Both the position numbers and the translations under genes were made by a program. Positions 50,127 to 60,600 of a stretch of 64,000 nt of DNA are shown in pieces. Source of the stretch: Hemerocallis citrina. Its lineage: Eukaryota; Streptophyta; Magnoliopsida; Asparagales; Asphodelaceae. The stretch spans positions 114,675,720-114,739,719 of the forward strand of contig CM030368.1 in NCBI GenBank assembly GCA_017893485.1. The letters run 5' to 3'. The notes beneath the pieces are model-generated. The model had not been told where the DNA came from. It saw only the letters and a program-made list of their open reading frames with translations, and did no database searches. Within the stretch, counting starts at the first letter, position 1, and each line of letters begins with the position of its first letter.

Positions 50127-53031
50127 ATGGATAGGGCTCAGTCGGGTTCGTTGGCATCGACGTCTGGGGGGGCGCAAACCCCACCTCCAGACTGACTTCG
50201 TGGGAGGAGTCAGATCTCGAGGGGGAGTCTGTTGGTGAGGAACAGCCAGTGTATGACGTGAAGCCGCTGCGGTCTCGGAGGCTTTTTGTTGTGGAGAGTA
50301 GTGGTTCTGAGGAGGAGGGGGGCGGCAGTTCTGCCGAAGTTCAGATTCTACAGATGGTTCCTGGAGAGGAAGGGGGAGCCGAAGGGGCTCAGATAGGAGG
50401 TCAGGGCGTGGGCTCGGGCTCCATGCCGATAGGTCTGGGGCGATTATCTACCTCCTCCCCTGAACGAACCAAGAAGAAGAAGAGGGCTCCGAAGAGGAGG
50501 GGGTCGAGGATTGGGGGCTCGAGTCAGGCGCCCGTTGATTTGACGACAGGGTCACCCGTACGGTCTAAGCCGCTCCGTCGGTACCCCGACGATCTTTCTG
50601 ATAAGGAGTGTGGGGTCCAACCGTCGTCGCCGAGCCGGAAGAAGGTGATAATGGACGCAATTCCGACCGTTCTGGAGGCAGGTAACTTAGAGGCTTTGCG
50701 GTTGTCATACCATATAGGGTCCGGCTATGAGCTCATGTTGCCGAGCTCCACCCTTCGACCGACCGACCCTCTGCCAGATCGGTATTGCGTCTTCCCCGTG
50801 GATGCCTTTATCTCCGACTTTAGGTTGCCCATTCACCCGTTCGTCCGAGAGGTGCTGAACTGGGCGTCCTTGGCGCCGATGCAGTACGGGCCCAATTCCT
50901 GGAAGCAGATCATCTGCTTCGTGTTGTTGTGCGGGGAGCAGAGGGTACCTCTTCGCTTGAACATTTTCCGAGCGATGATGATGATTGGCTCGTCGGCTGA
51001 GGGTATCTATTACATTTCGCCTCGGGGCAAGTCGAAGTTTGTTCATGGTCACCCGGACTCCATCAAGGAGTGGAAGAAGAAGTATCTGGTGATCCGGAGC
51101 GAGGAACCTTGGGATATTCCCACTCGGTGGAATCACTATAAGCCGAGCTATAAAACGCCGAGGTCGAGGGACCTGACTGCCGAGGAGTGGGGTTTTGTTG
51201 AGCGTCTCCGTTTGTCATATAGCGTCGACTGGGCGAAGGTGACCGAGGGCCACTTGACGAATGCCGGACTGAGCCCGGCCGATCCATGTATGTAGTTGTT
51301 TCTTTCTTTTTGGTTTTGTTGTTCCTCCGTGCTCATTGTTCTTACTGGACTTTTTCACAGGTATGGATCCTGAGTCGATCAAGGCGAGGAGGCGTGAAAT
51401 GAAGAAGGAGGAGGCTGAGAAGAAGGCGAAGACGAGGGGGTCGTCCCTGGGGGTTTTCGAGGCCCCGGTTCAGCCGAGGGCAAAAAGGACTCGCTCGGAG
51501 ACGGTCAAGGACGCGGCGGTTCAGGGCGATCCGGACCAGGGTCGGGAGACCGATCTTGATAAGGGGAAGGGCCCTCTGGCGGATCCGGAGATAGAGGAGA
51601 GGCTCCGGCGACCGTGGGTGCCGGATTGGTCGATTCGCAAGGGAGACAGTTTGACCCGAGGGCGGCAAGCCGTCGAGGTGGCGAGCAAGTTGGCGACCCC
51701 CCGGGATCGCTCGGAGATGAAGGCCGAGTCCCTGGACGCGGCGTATACACGCCTCGCACAGGCCAATGTGCTGGTAAGTTTGTCAACCTCTCTTGTTCCG
51801 CAATTACTTTGTAAAGGAGGCTTCCTTAGTTGTGCTTGGTGATTACAGGCGACCGTGCAGGGGGCCCACGTGAAGGGCCTTTACGAGGCTGCTTTGAAGC
51901 GGGAGCGTGATAGGGCGGACAAGGCCGAGCAGGAGACGAAGGTGATGAAGACAGAACTCGAAGGCTCTCAGAAGAGGGAGCAAGAGATGAAGGCGGCATT
52001 CGACAAGGAGAGGGGGGAATGGGCGGAGAAGATGGCGGCTCGGGAGAAAGAGTTTTCCAAGGAGCTGGAAGAGTTGACAAAGACGAGTCAGCTTCTGGTG
52101 ATCAATGCCCAAGACGAGTGTTATGCGAAGGCACTCAGCCACGTGAAGCACTTCCATCCGGCCCTTGATCTGTCGAACTTTGAGTATGATATGGAGGTCG
52201 ACGGGACACCGAAGATTCCCGGTGAAGAAGGAGTTGTTCCCGACCCGCCTGTCGACCCCCTCGTGGACCCGCCTACCGATGCAGAGGTGGGAAAACAGAC
52301 TGTGTAATTTTCGTCTTTCTATTTTCTCCTCTCGATTGTATTTGCCTTCCGCGGACTGGCCACCGCATTTTTTGTAAGGAGTGATTCAATTTTCAGAATA
52401 AAAATGATTTTTGACCGGCCAAGTGTTTTGACTTCGGGTGTTTTCTGGCTCTCCTTGCCTATGCGTTTTGAGTTGGCCGGTTTTCTTGTAGGCTGTGGAT
52501 CTTTTTCCCGAGGCGGACCCCCGCCGCTCCGACGTGGCGTGGCTCCAGAGCAAAGTTGAGTCCCTGGTGGCCACGTTGGTTCGCTACCGAAAGGGGGCTT
52601 GTGATACTAACGCCTCTTTTAATTATTACCGGAATAAGTCCGAGGCCTTGAGTGAGGAGGCGAGCCGGCTGAGGAGGGCGATGGTGGAACGGGACCTAGG
52701 AGGCGTCGGTCTTGGACATACTATGTCGAACGCCTCGGTGCAGAGGCCCCCCTCCGAGAGGTTACTTCGTGATGTCATAGTAGAGAAGAAGATGGAGATA
52801 CACTGCTATAAGACGATGCTGGGCGTCTCGTCATCTTCTTCCGTGGGTCGGCGAGCGGATGGAGTTCCTTCCGCGCTGCTCCTGCTGGAGCGCATGCGAC
52901 CGGGGGATGCTCAGAGCTCCGTGGCTGGTGCGTCGACCGCGGCTGAGCCGGTGGACCGCCTTGGCGAGGAGAGGGCTCTTAGCCGTTCGGCCGGAGGGGT
53001 CCCGCCCTTTGTTGGACCTCCGTGGCCCTAA
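50127..53031 (+). pseudogene. Additional antisense ORF of element D (gypsy-type transposon domain, PF04195-like), four exons
   Basis: Plus-strand gene inside a minus-strand element. Proposed exons: 50127-51289, 51361-51770, 51850-52286 and 52492-53031, with GT/AG joins (CACAG at 51360, GATTACAG at 51849, CTTGTAG at 52491). Exon 1 holds the recognisable part: VDAFISDFRLPIHPFVREVLNW, NSWKQIICFVLLC, YYISPRG and PWDIPTRWN. This is the pattern of the 'putative gypsy type transposon' domain seen in additional ORFs of Tat/Retand elements. Exon 3 looks coiled-coil (K/E-rich). A G-run frameshift near 50170-50185 separates ATG 50127 from the long frame open from 50187, so this copy may start at 50249 or be broken. 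AATAAA at 53117-53122 could end the transcript. Function unknown. Confidence 0.7.
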
Positions 53032-53512
53032 GATGGTAGCTTCCTTCGGTTTGAGATGAGCGGAGCAATCCTGTAACGGTCCTTTACTTGTTTTCTCATA
53101 ATCAACTAAAGGTATGAATAAAGAATTCTCTTTTCCCCTTCGCTTTACTTAGGAATGCGGTAAGCGTCGGCGGAGGCGCGGTTCGGCTTCTTCGATTCGT
53201 GAGGGATCAACGCGGGGCCTTGGGAAGGGCCCCTGGCCCGAAGCTAGGTTGGGCCTACCGAGGCACTGAGGACGATACCGGTGTGAGGGTTTGGGGACCG
53301 ATCCCGATGTTTGGCGTTTTAAGTTGGATCTGCCGAATCATTTGGAGTTTTGACAAAAGAAACAGGGGGATTCCTTTCATACCAGATGGGGGGGGGGGTC
53401 ATCGAAGCTGCCCTTTACATGTGAGAGTTTACAAAGGGTTTTTTCATACATTAGCCAAGCTAGACCCTATGTTCGCTTCTCTAGGAACTTCGTTAGGGGC
53501 TCGGCGTTTTGA
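53032..53512. other. Spacer between the antisense ORF and the RNase H scrap of element D
   Basis: Contains the AATAAA signal at 53117-53122 on the plus strand and a run of G (about 53388-53397). No conserved coding segment recognised; integrase would be expected near here in a complete relative. Confidence 0.5.
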
Positions 53513-53880
53513 TTAAGAATCTTCGGATGGGAGTGGCCCGGGGCTGGTATCATCTTGTGCACGTATCGCCAGGACTTCTATGAGCACCGTCTGATCGAGA
53601 TCCTCAAAGGAGGAAGGGGCGAGTTTGGACGGTGCGTCTGCTTGAGTGTTCTGTGCCCGGGGGACTCTGCTAACTGTGGCACAGCTGAAGGATTCCAGGA
53701 GTTGTTGGACTGTCGTCGAGCCTCCAATCATGCACTCATCGCGGGCCTCGTATTCCCCGGTGATCTGGTTGACCATGAGCTGGGAATTGCTGAAGAGATC
53801 CCAGATACGTCGGTGGGTTTTTAAGCGAAGAGATCTTCGTCGCGGCGGACGCGGGCGATGCTGTGAGCGGCTTATCCAGA
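53513..53880 (-). pseudogene. Scrap of the additional RNase H (aRNH) of element D
   Basis: Minus-strand reading gives NSQLMVNQITGEYEARDE, then SRVPRAQNTQADAPSKLA, the C-terminal pattern of the second RNase H typical of Tat-lineage elements (normally a VNQ..GEYEARD segment, then NxxADALSKLA). It lies directly after gag-protease, showing that RT and the first RNase H were deleted between them. Confidence 0.7.
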
Positions 53881-53881
53881 A

Positions 53882-56143
53882 CTACTTTGATTCCTCCTTG
53901 GCGTCGAACAGGGCATCTTCTGGTTCGTCGAAAGGCTCGGGAGTTGTGCCATTTCTCTCGGTGGCGAGTTCAGTGGCGTCGAGAGGGAACACACCCTCTA
54001 CGACGGCAGTCATACAGCACGCCTGCGCGACTTCGTGGCTACCTCGGGCGATGCCTATCCCTTGGTGGGTGGGGAATTTGAGTTTTAGATGGTAGGCCGA
54101 AGGCACCGCTTGGAGGGAGGTTAATCCAGGTCGGCCGAGAACGGCGTTGTAAGCTGTCTTGAAGTTGACAATCATGAAGTCCATGAATTCGGTCCTCTCG
54201 ACAGGAGCCGATCCTGCGGTGACCTCGAGGGTAACAATCCCTTCTATTGCGACAGGGGCACCGAAGAATCCATGTAATGGGTATCTGGCAGGCGTGAGCT
54301 TTCCACCGGGTAATTTGAGGCTCTCGAAGGTTTTGAGGAAAAGAATATTAACTGAGCTGCCGTTGTCAACGAGGATTCGGCGTACCTCGCAGTTAGCCAC
54401 GTGGAGGCTGATGACGAGGGCATCGCAGTGGGGTAGGTGAATGCCTTCGAGGTCTTCTTCTGAGAAGCTGACTGGCCCTGGCTGTGGCTTGGACGAGGGG
54501 TTGTTTTGGACAGCATTCGCCTCTTGGAGGAGGGCTTTTCGGGCTGTATTTGACCTTCCTCCTATCGGCCCTCCGTGGACATAGTGCAAGATGAATGGCG
54601 TATCCGTGGTTCCCTTGGACCCGAGATCCTGTTCACGGAGGTGGGCCATCGTATGGTTCGGGGGCGAGAGTCTCCGTCTCCTGTCGTCTTGCCGATCCCG
54701 GCGGCCTTCTCGGGTGAACTGTCGGAGGAACCCTTGTGAGACGAGTTCCTCAATTTCGTCTTTCAGGGCTCGGCATTGATTGGTATCGTGCCCATGGTCT
54801 CTGTGGAAGCGACAGTAGAAGCGCTGGTCTTGATTCCTGTTGCTATTAGGTCGGGGAGGTAGTCGGACGATGCCTTCGTCTTCGACTTCCAAGAGGATGG
54901 CGGATAGGTTGTGGGTCAAGGGAGTGTATCTCTCGAAGCGGGGGACCGGCGGGACCTTCTTCATGGCCCCCGCGTCCCTCGGAGCTTTCTTTGATGGTTC
55001 GACCTCTCCGACCTTCCTCTTTCCCTTTATGATGGCCTCCCGGGTATCTTCGGGATTAAGGGCCTCTTCTGCCCTGATGTACTTTTCGACCCTGTTGAGG
55101 AGATCAGGAAAGTCGACGGGGGGCCTCTTCGCCAGCGAAGCTTTCAGCTGTCCATGACGAACGTTGTGCCGAAAGGCCGCAGAGGCGACGCCTGGATCAA
55201 GAGAGGAGACCGACCTCGCCTCCGTGGTAAATCTTCGGACGAACACTCTGAGGGATTCTCCCTCTATCTGCTTGAGCCCCAGTAAAGAAGCGCTAGTTCT
55301 CTCCGCCTTCCGGCTGGTGACGAAGTGGGCGAGAAAATTGCCCTCTAGCTGGTCGAAGGAGTAAATGGAGCCGGGAGTGAGTTTTGAGAACCATTCACGA
55401 GCCGGGCCTCGAAGGGTGGCCGGGAAGGCTCGGCACAGCAGGGGATCTGAGGCGCTGTGAATCATCATGAGGGTTTTGAAGCCCTCCACGTGATCAGCAG
55501 GATCTCCCTCGCCATCATAGGTCTCGAACTGAGGAAGTCGGAAGTCCCGGAGTACTTCTGCCTGGAGGATGGGGGCGGAGAAGGGAGGTCGGATAGGTCT
55601 GTACCCCAGAGCCGCTCTTTGGCCGCCTTCCCCCATGTGATCGAGGTGATCTTCCATTCCTTGGAGGCGCCTTAGGAGTGTGTCATTGCCTTCTGGCTGG
55701 ATTGTTGATGGTCGGGACACGCTGGCCTCGGAGTCCGACCTGGTTTGGGAACGGAGTGTTTCTCCCCCGGGGGCCCGTCGGAGGGCCCCGAGAATTTCTC
55801 TTCGGAAGTCCTGGAACTCCTCCTGAGTGAGGGGGGCTCCCTCGACCCTGTTGGGCGGGCCAGAAGGTTGCCTTACGATACGGCTGAGTGTGGGCCTCCG
55901 TCTCTCGGGTGGTGGTCGTGGATGGTTCGGGGCCGGGTTGGAAACGGCCCTTCCCCTGCTGCGGGTGATTTGTCGGTTAACGATTATTCCTCGTAGGTCG
56001 GGCTGGACTATACGGATGGCGCTTTGCCGGGATCCCTGACGGGAATCCCCGTGCCTTGATGCGCGTGGCCCGGCATTGGTATTTGGTGGGGGTGTGCCCC
56101 GTCGGTTGACGGTGGACGCAGCCTCCTGGCCCCTGGAGGCCAT
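53882..56143 (-). CDS. gag-protease polyprotein of element D (Tat/Retand-like)
   Basis: Uninterrupted minus-strand frame of about 753 codons from the first ATG at 56143; the frame is also open upstream into the primer-binding site but has no earlier ATG. Gag core: FRLPQFETYDGEGDPADHVEGF, then REWFSKL, FLAHFVTSR and RYIRAEEAL-type helices. A cysteine/histidine knuckle follows (CRFHRDHGHDTNQC). The retropepsin-like domain shows ILVDNGSSVNILF as catalytic loop and AYNAVLGRPGL near the end. It forms the particle shell and cleaves the polyprotein in complete relatives. Stop at 53882 just before the RNase H scrap, so no polymerase is encoded. The intact frame fits the near-identical LTRs. Confidence 0.85.
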   Translation of the reverse strand: MASRGQEAASTVNRRGTPPPNTNAGPRASRHGDSRQGSRQSAIRIVQPDLRGIIVNRQITRSRGRAVSNPAPNHPRPPPERRRPTLSRIVRQPSGPPNRVEGAPLTQEEFQDFRREILGALRRAPGGETLRSQTRSDSEASVSRPSTIQPEGNDTLLRRLQGMEDHLDHMGEGGQRAALGYRPIRPPFSAPILQAEVLRDFRLPQFETYDGEGDPADHVEGFKTLMMIHSASDPLLCRAFPATLRGPAREWFSKLTPGSIYSFDQLEGNFLAHFVTSRKAERTSASLLGLKQIEGESLRVFVRRFTTEARSVSSLDPGVASAAFRHNVRHGQLKASLAKRPPVDFPDLLNRVEKYIRAEEALNPEDTREAIIKGKRKVGEVEPSKKAPRDAGAMKKVPPVPRFERYTPLTHNLSAILLEVEDEGIVRLPPRPNSNRNQDQRFYCRFHRDHGHDTNQCRALKDEIEELVSQGFLRQFTREGRRDRQDDRRRRLSPPNHTMAHLREQDLGSKGTTDTPFILHYVHGGPIGGRSNTARKALLQEANAVQNNPSSKPQPGPVSFSEEDLEGIHLPHCDALVISLHVANCEVRRILVDNGSSVNILFLKTFESLKLPGGKLTPARYPLHGFFGAPVAIEGIVTLEVTAGSAPVERTEFMDFMIVNFKTAYNAVLGRPGLTSLQAVPSAYHLKLKFPTHQGIGIARGSHEVAQACCMTAVVEGVFPLDATELATERNGTTPEPFDEPEDALFDAKEESK

Positions 56144-56202
56144 GGGAGTTCGGCTGTCGAGGTGCCTTGATGGTCGTGCTTGGGTCGGTTTCTGAAGCAG
56201 TG

Positions 56203-56220
56203 TTCCCACAGACGGCGCCA
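56203..56220 (-). promoter_or_regulatory. Primer-binding site of element D (tRNA-Lys UUU)
   Basis: Plus-strand TTCCCACAGACGGCGCCA equals the last 18 nt of plant tRNA-Lys(UUU) with CCA, so the element-sense minus strand is complementary to it. Three bases separate it from the LTR. Confidence 0.75.
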
Positions 56221-56223
56221 ACC

Positions 56224-56987
56224 TGATGCGGTTTATTTCTGGGAGACGTGTGGATGCACCAGGTGTGAGTTCGGACTCGATTTGTATTTGAAGGAGAATG
56301 CTGCTCGTCTGCCGACCCTTGACTGACCGGGTGGAACTCGTGGCGACCTCGGGGTGGTTCGGAGATCTGGGCTCGGATCAGAGGATTCGGATCCGAGGTC
56401 TTGTGTACCTGCAGACGGTCCTGAAACACCGGGGTTTGTCCCGGTGGCGGACCCTCCGACGATCCAGTCAGTCTCTGTGAGAGAGTAGCAATAACTAGGA
56501 GAATTTAAGTGGCAAAAGATTGATTACCTGAAAAGGTGGGTGAGGGTCTAGTATTTATAGAGAATCCCAACCGGGTTTAGATCCGCTTGGGGGCCGGGTC
56601 TGAACCCGAAAGCCCATGGGCCTGTCGTGGTAGAAGGCCCAAGGGGTTTAGGGCTGACGTGGCAATACCAGGAGTGGTATAGAGCTGACATGGCTGATCG
56701 TGGGTCTTCTGTGCTTCTGGGAGAATCGGAGGGCCTAGGCTGTGCCAGGTCAACCCCCTGCTTCGCCAGAGAGGGGGGGACGGCTCATGGGGCTGTCACG
56801 GGTCGGAGACCGAGGACAACTGAGGCTCGTCGGATACGAGGAGTCCGGCTCTGGGGGGGTGCACTTGAGGTTCGGCGCTGAGCCTGTGATGGTTCGAAGC
56901 CGAGCTAGATTTGCTATTTTTACCTTTCTTGAGTGAGAGTTGTCTTGGGCCCTGGTTGGGCCCGCAGGCCATTTTTACACTACCACA
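56224..56987 (-). repeat. 5' LTR of element D
   Basis: 764 bp, same length as the 3' LTR; minus-strand TATA box complement at 56551-56560. Confidence 0.9.
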
Positions 56988-59242
56988 GTAGTTGACACCC
57001 ATTGCATGAAAACAAATAGATTAGATGGACATCTTGGTTGTATGCTTGTTGTGTCATATCGTATGTTGTAGATAATTGCTTCATGGATGCTTGTATGATG
57101 TATTATCTTATTTCGACCATTAATACACATGCCATGCTGATTTGAGTGACCCATATGTCATGCTTTGTATGCCATCTTAGTTTGGATCGTTTGCAATTAA
57201 ACTATTTGATAAAATGCATAAAAGAACTTTTGTTTCACTACTGCCCTATTTTTGTACAGTAATTTCGACCCTATTAACATCAGTAAACTAAATGAAGTTG
57301 TGAACAATTGTAGGTTTTGTTTTATAGTTTTCAGAACTTTCGACGGATCTGAATTCCGATTTTCGATGCATGAGTTATTGCTGTTTTACTGCAGTCATAT
57401 TGTATATTCCAGATTCTGAACTATATGTATTCTGTATGAAATATTATTTTAAAACTAATATTAAAAGTATAATTTGAACTCTATATTTGTTGAGTATGTT
57501 TATACATGACTGGGATCAATCCCTAATTTTTGTGGATCTAATTAATGACTTTTGTAACTCATTTCATGCTTAAGAAACCAATCGATATATTTTCAATTTG
57601 CATGTTGTTTAGTAAAAAATTATGTTTTCAACCTGATTCTATTCGTTTTTTATGAAAACTTTGTGAACATAAACTGTAGCCTGATTTGTCTATTTTATCA
57701 CCCTTTTTACGGATCTGGATATCGAATAGTACTTTGTGAATTATCTCTGTTTTGAAACTGCTATGTCTGAACTTTCAGAATTGAGATTTTGTTGCATTAT
57801 TCTATTTTTCCAATTTTATTAACTATACTATCTGTAATATAATTTGATGATAATTTATATTTTGATACTATATGTATTAGGCAATCTTTCAGAATTTTCT
57901 TAGATTTAATTATGATGATTTTAAACTCTTTTTATGCTTATTAACAAGATTTTGTATTTTCTGGCTGAACATAACTTCTGTATTAAACGTTGTTTTCAGC
58001 CCTACTTCTGTGGCTGATGTGTGACTTGTGTATATGCGCTAGATTCAGCAAAAAGTCTAGTTTCCAAATTTTCTGACAGATCTAGATTCACAATTCTGTA
58101 GCAACAGGAATCTCAGATTTGGTACAGTAGTGTCTTGTTGTCCAGAACTGGAAGTTTCGTTGTTTTGACTGTTATGAGTTATTTTTGTCATCCGCTGTGT
58201 TTCCTATTCATCTTAGACTTATCCTGTGTTCTTGCCATGTCTTCAGCCCTGTTTGTGTTTGTTCACACTTGTTTAATAATAATGAAAACTAATCAAGCCG
58301 GGGTTTAAGGGTAAGATCTAGTAGTGGAAAATATAGAAATGCGTATTCAGAAGGAAACTCGTTTTCTCCACTATTTACAGTGGTACCCTCTGTTTATCTT
58401 TGGATGCATGAGGGCATGATCCATGACATTGTTTTCTATTACTGTTACTGTTACTGTTACTGTTTGTTTGAATGTACTGCCCTATAGGTTCCACTACGAA
58501 ATCTTAAAACGAAACTGTTTGATGTAACAACCATGTGGTATAATTTGGGATACATGAAGTGCTACCTAGATAGTGATGAACATTAGACATACGAACAACT
58601 ATTTTCACTGTCACATTCTGTTACGGTTACCGTTGACTTCACTGTTACGGTTGACTTCACTGTTACTGTTATTAATACACTCTTTACTGTTATCCTGTTA
58701 TCTCTGTTATCTATAGACTGTTATCTTTTGTTTCTTATCTCCTTGTCAGTACTTCCTGCTTTGCTTTAGTTTTTCCCTTTCCTTTTTCTTTCTTGTACTG
58801 CTTGCGGCCTGGAACTTGCATCCAACAGGCATTATGTTTTCCTGTCTTCCTTTTTTCCTTGTAATTGTCATATGAGCAGGTTTTGGTGATCGTTTGCCTA
58901 CTAGAGTTGGTGAGCAAAAGTTTTGAGATGCGCATTGGAAAATTTGCTTAGATGTTTTGTTTTGAACTATTTTATTCATGTACTGTGTTGAGACTTGTAT
59001 TGGGGTTGTAGTCCCAGGATATTATTTTTTTTCAGATTTGGTATTTGTTTACGATATTCAATATTGTTGTGAATAAATACTGTTGAGTTATAATTGTTTA
59101 TGCATGCCTGGTTGAGTATATTGTTATATTTACTGTTGTGATGAGTTAAGTAGATTCGTACAGCTTATGGATGGTAAAAACTATCCGCTGGGCATAGTCA
59201 TGTACTGCATTCCGTATTCCTTTTGGGAAGCGGGGCGTGACA

Positions 59243-59640
59243 TGTTGATATTTGTAGTGGTAGTGGATCTGAACGTATGTGTTTGCCATAGTTCAGTGTT
59301 TTTTTATGACATCTCTTCATATGTTTGATCCTAGTTGTCAAGGTTGATGCGTCAACGACTGGGTTCTTTGTAGCTAAATAACAGGGCCGCAAGTATGTTG
59401 CGTATAGCTAACGAACCGTCGACAGTGTGTGACAGAGTTTAGAACTTCTCTGCCTTGCACTCAGTTAGTTGTAGGAGCAGAGTCGTTCTCCAAACTTGTT
59501 GTATGGGTCCCCCAAAAAATTGTGAGAGTCACGTCGAGAGGAGAGTTGAACTCTAAGTGTTGCTTTTACAAGTGATATTGAAGTAACTTTGATCCACGAT
59601 TTTGGACCTCCTAATCTGTCTTTAAGGAATTTTTACTAGT
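59243..59640. other. Unassigned sequence downstream of element B
   Basis: Follows the LTR end TGACA. No coding region or known repeat recognised; the last ~100 bp resemble a degraded unit of the minisatellite that follows. Confidence 0.4.
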
Positions 59641-60280
59641 TTCAGAAATGGATCGAATGGCGAGATGAACTCTGAACGAGCTTAATTGCAGGTTGCTAAA
59701 GTAACTCCGAGCCATGGGTTTGGATTTCGAACTTTTTAGTTTAGGTATTAACAGGTTGCAGGAGTAGATCGAATGGTGAGTTGAACTCTGAAGTGCTTAG
59801 TTGCAGTTTGCTAAAGTAACTTCAAGCCATGGGTATGGACTCCGAACCGATCGTGGAGGCGCTAACGGATTGCAGGAGAAGATCGAATGGCGAAGCACAC
59901 TCTGAACTTGCTTCATTACAAATTGCTAGAGTATCTTCGAGCCATAGGTATGGACTACGAACCCGTCTTATGGAAAACTTGTGACGAGTGTTTAGCGCCG
60001 CTCTAGGTGTAAGTTGGGCGTTTAGCTCGTTGTTTGCTTTAATGAATTTTAACTAGTTTTAGGAACAGATCGAATGGCGAGTTGAACTGTGAACATGCTT
60101 AATTGCAGGCTGCTAAAGTAACTCCGAGCCATGGGTATTGATTCCGAACTTGTTAGTTTAAGTATTACCAGGTTGCATGAGCAGATCGAATGGCGAAGTG
60201 CACTCTGAACTTGGTTATTTGCAAATTGCTAGAGTATCTTCGAGCCGTGGGTATGGACTCCGAACCCGTCTTATAGGAAG
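59641..60280. repeat. Degenerate minisatellite, about five units of ~115 bp
   Basis: Units start with GATCGAATGGCGA near 59650, 59768, 59881, 60068 and 60183; each has CTGAAC, TTGCTA, AGTA(A/T)CTTCGAGCCAT and GGTATGGA. Units 3 and 5 are of one subtype (CACTCTGAACTTG, AGAGTATCTTCGAGCC) and 1 and 4 of another; unit 3 carries ~75 extra bases. No coding sense. Confidence 0.8.
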
Positions 60281-60600
60281 CTTTTACCGAGTTTTTGGTC
60301 TCGTTTTTGTGTATAAGATTGACACTCAACTCATTGTATACATTCGTTGACCTGTATAAGAATTTTGCAAAAAAATCATACTACAATTTATTGGAAAATA
60401 AAACTAAGGGGCTGCTCTAGTAACTGACCATTATTACAAATTGAGAAAATTTGCTACTATTAAGAGAGGACGTTTCAGACTCCCTCGTTCACCTTGGCAA
60501 CGTGTTCCATTTTCCAAGTCCCTACTGATATCTCCTTACCCCCCGGGTCTTCAAGTTGATAAGCCGTTAGGCGAACAACTTGGCAGACCTTGCCTGTACT
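60281..60600. other. Spacer with no recognisable feature
   Basis: No repeat or conserved reading frame recognised between the minisatellite and the remains of element E. Confidence 0.4.

Larger units (their letters stand above)
47504..56987 (-). mobile_element. Element D: young non-autonomous Tat/Retand-like Ty3/gypsy retrotransposon
   Basis: Two 764-bp LTRs (47504-48267 and 56224-56987), TG...CA, about 99% identical by eye, with target duplication GTAGT (47499-47503 and 56988-56992). Sense is the minus strand: primer-binding site 56203-56220, gag-protease 53882-56143, a second-RNase-H scrap 53513-53880, then on the opposite strand an additional ORF (50127-53031), a tandem-repeat 3' UTR, and a polypurine tract beside 48268. 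RT, first RNase H and integrase are absent, so it depends on a partner. Confidence 0.9.
46521..59242 (+). repeat. 3' LTR of element B, interrupted by element D
   Basis: LTR sequence occupies 46521-47503 and 56988-59242, about 3.2 kb after removing D. Starts TGTAACCCC after the polypurine tract and ends GGGGCGTGACA. Contains the hairpin CTTGTATG/CATACAAG (47366-47394), modules near 57321, 57690 and 58060, the core AATCAAGCCGGGG (about 58293), and hairpin 58524-58565. The split shows B was present before D. Confidence 0.88.

Noticed and set aside
51342..52157. Minus-strand proline-rich frames opposite the antisense ORF
   Set aside because: Antisense shadows of the G-rich, K/E-rich coding exons 2 and 3.
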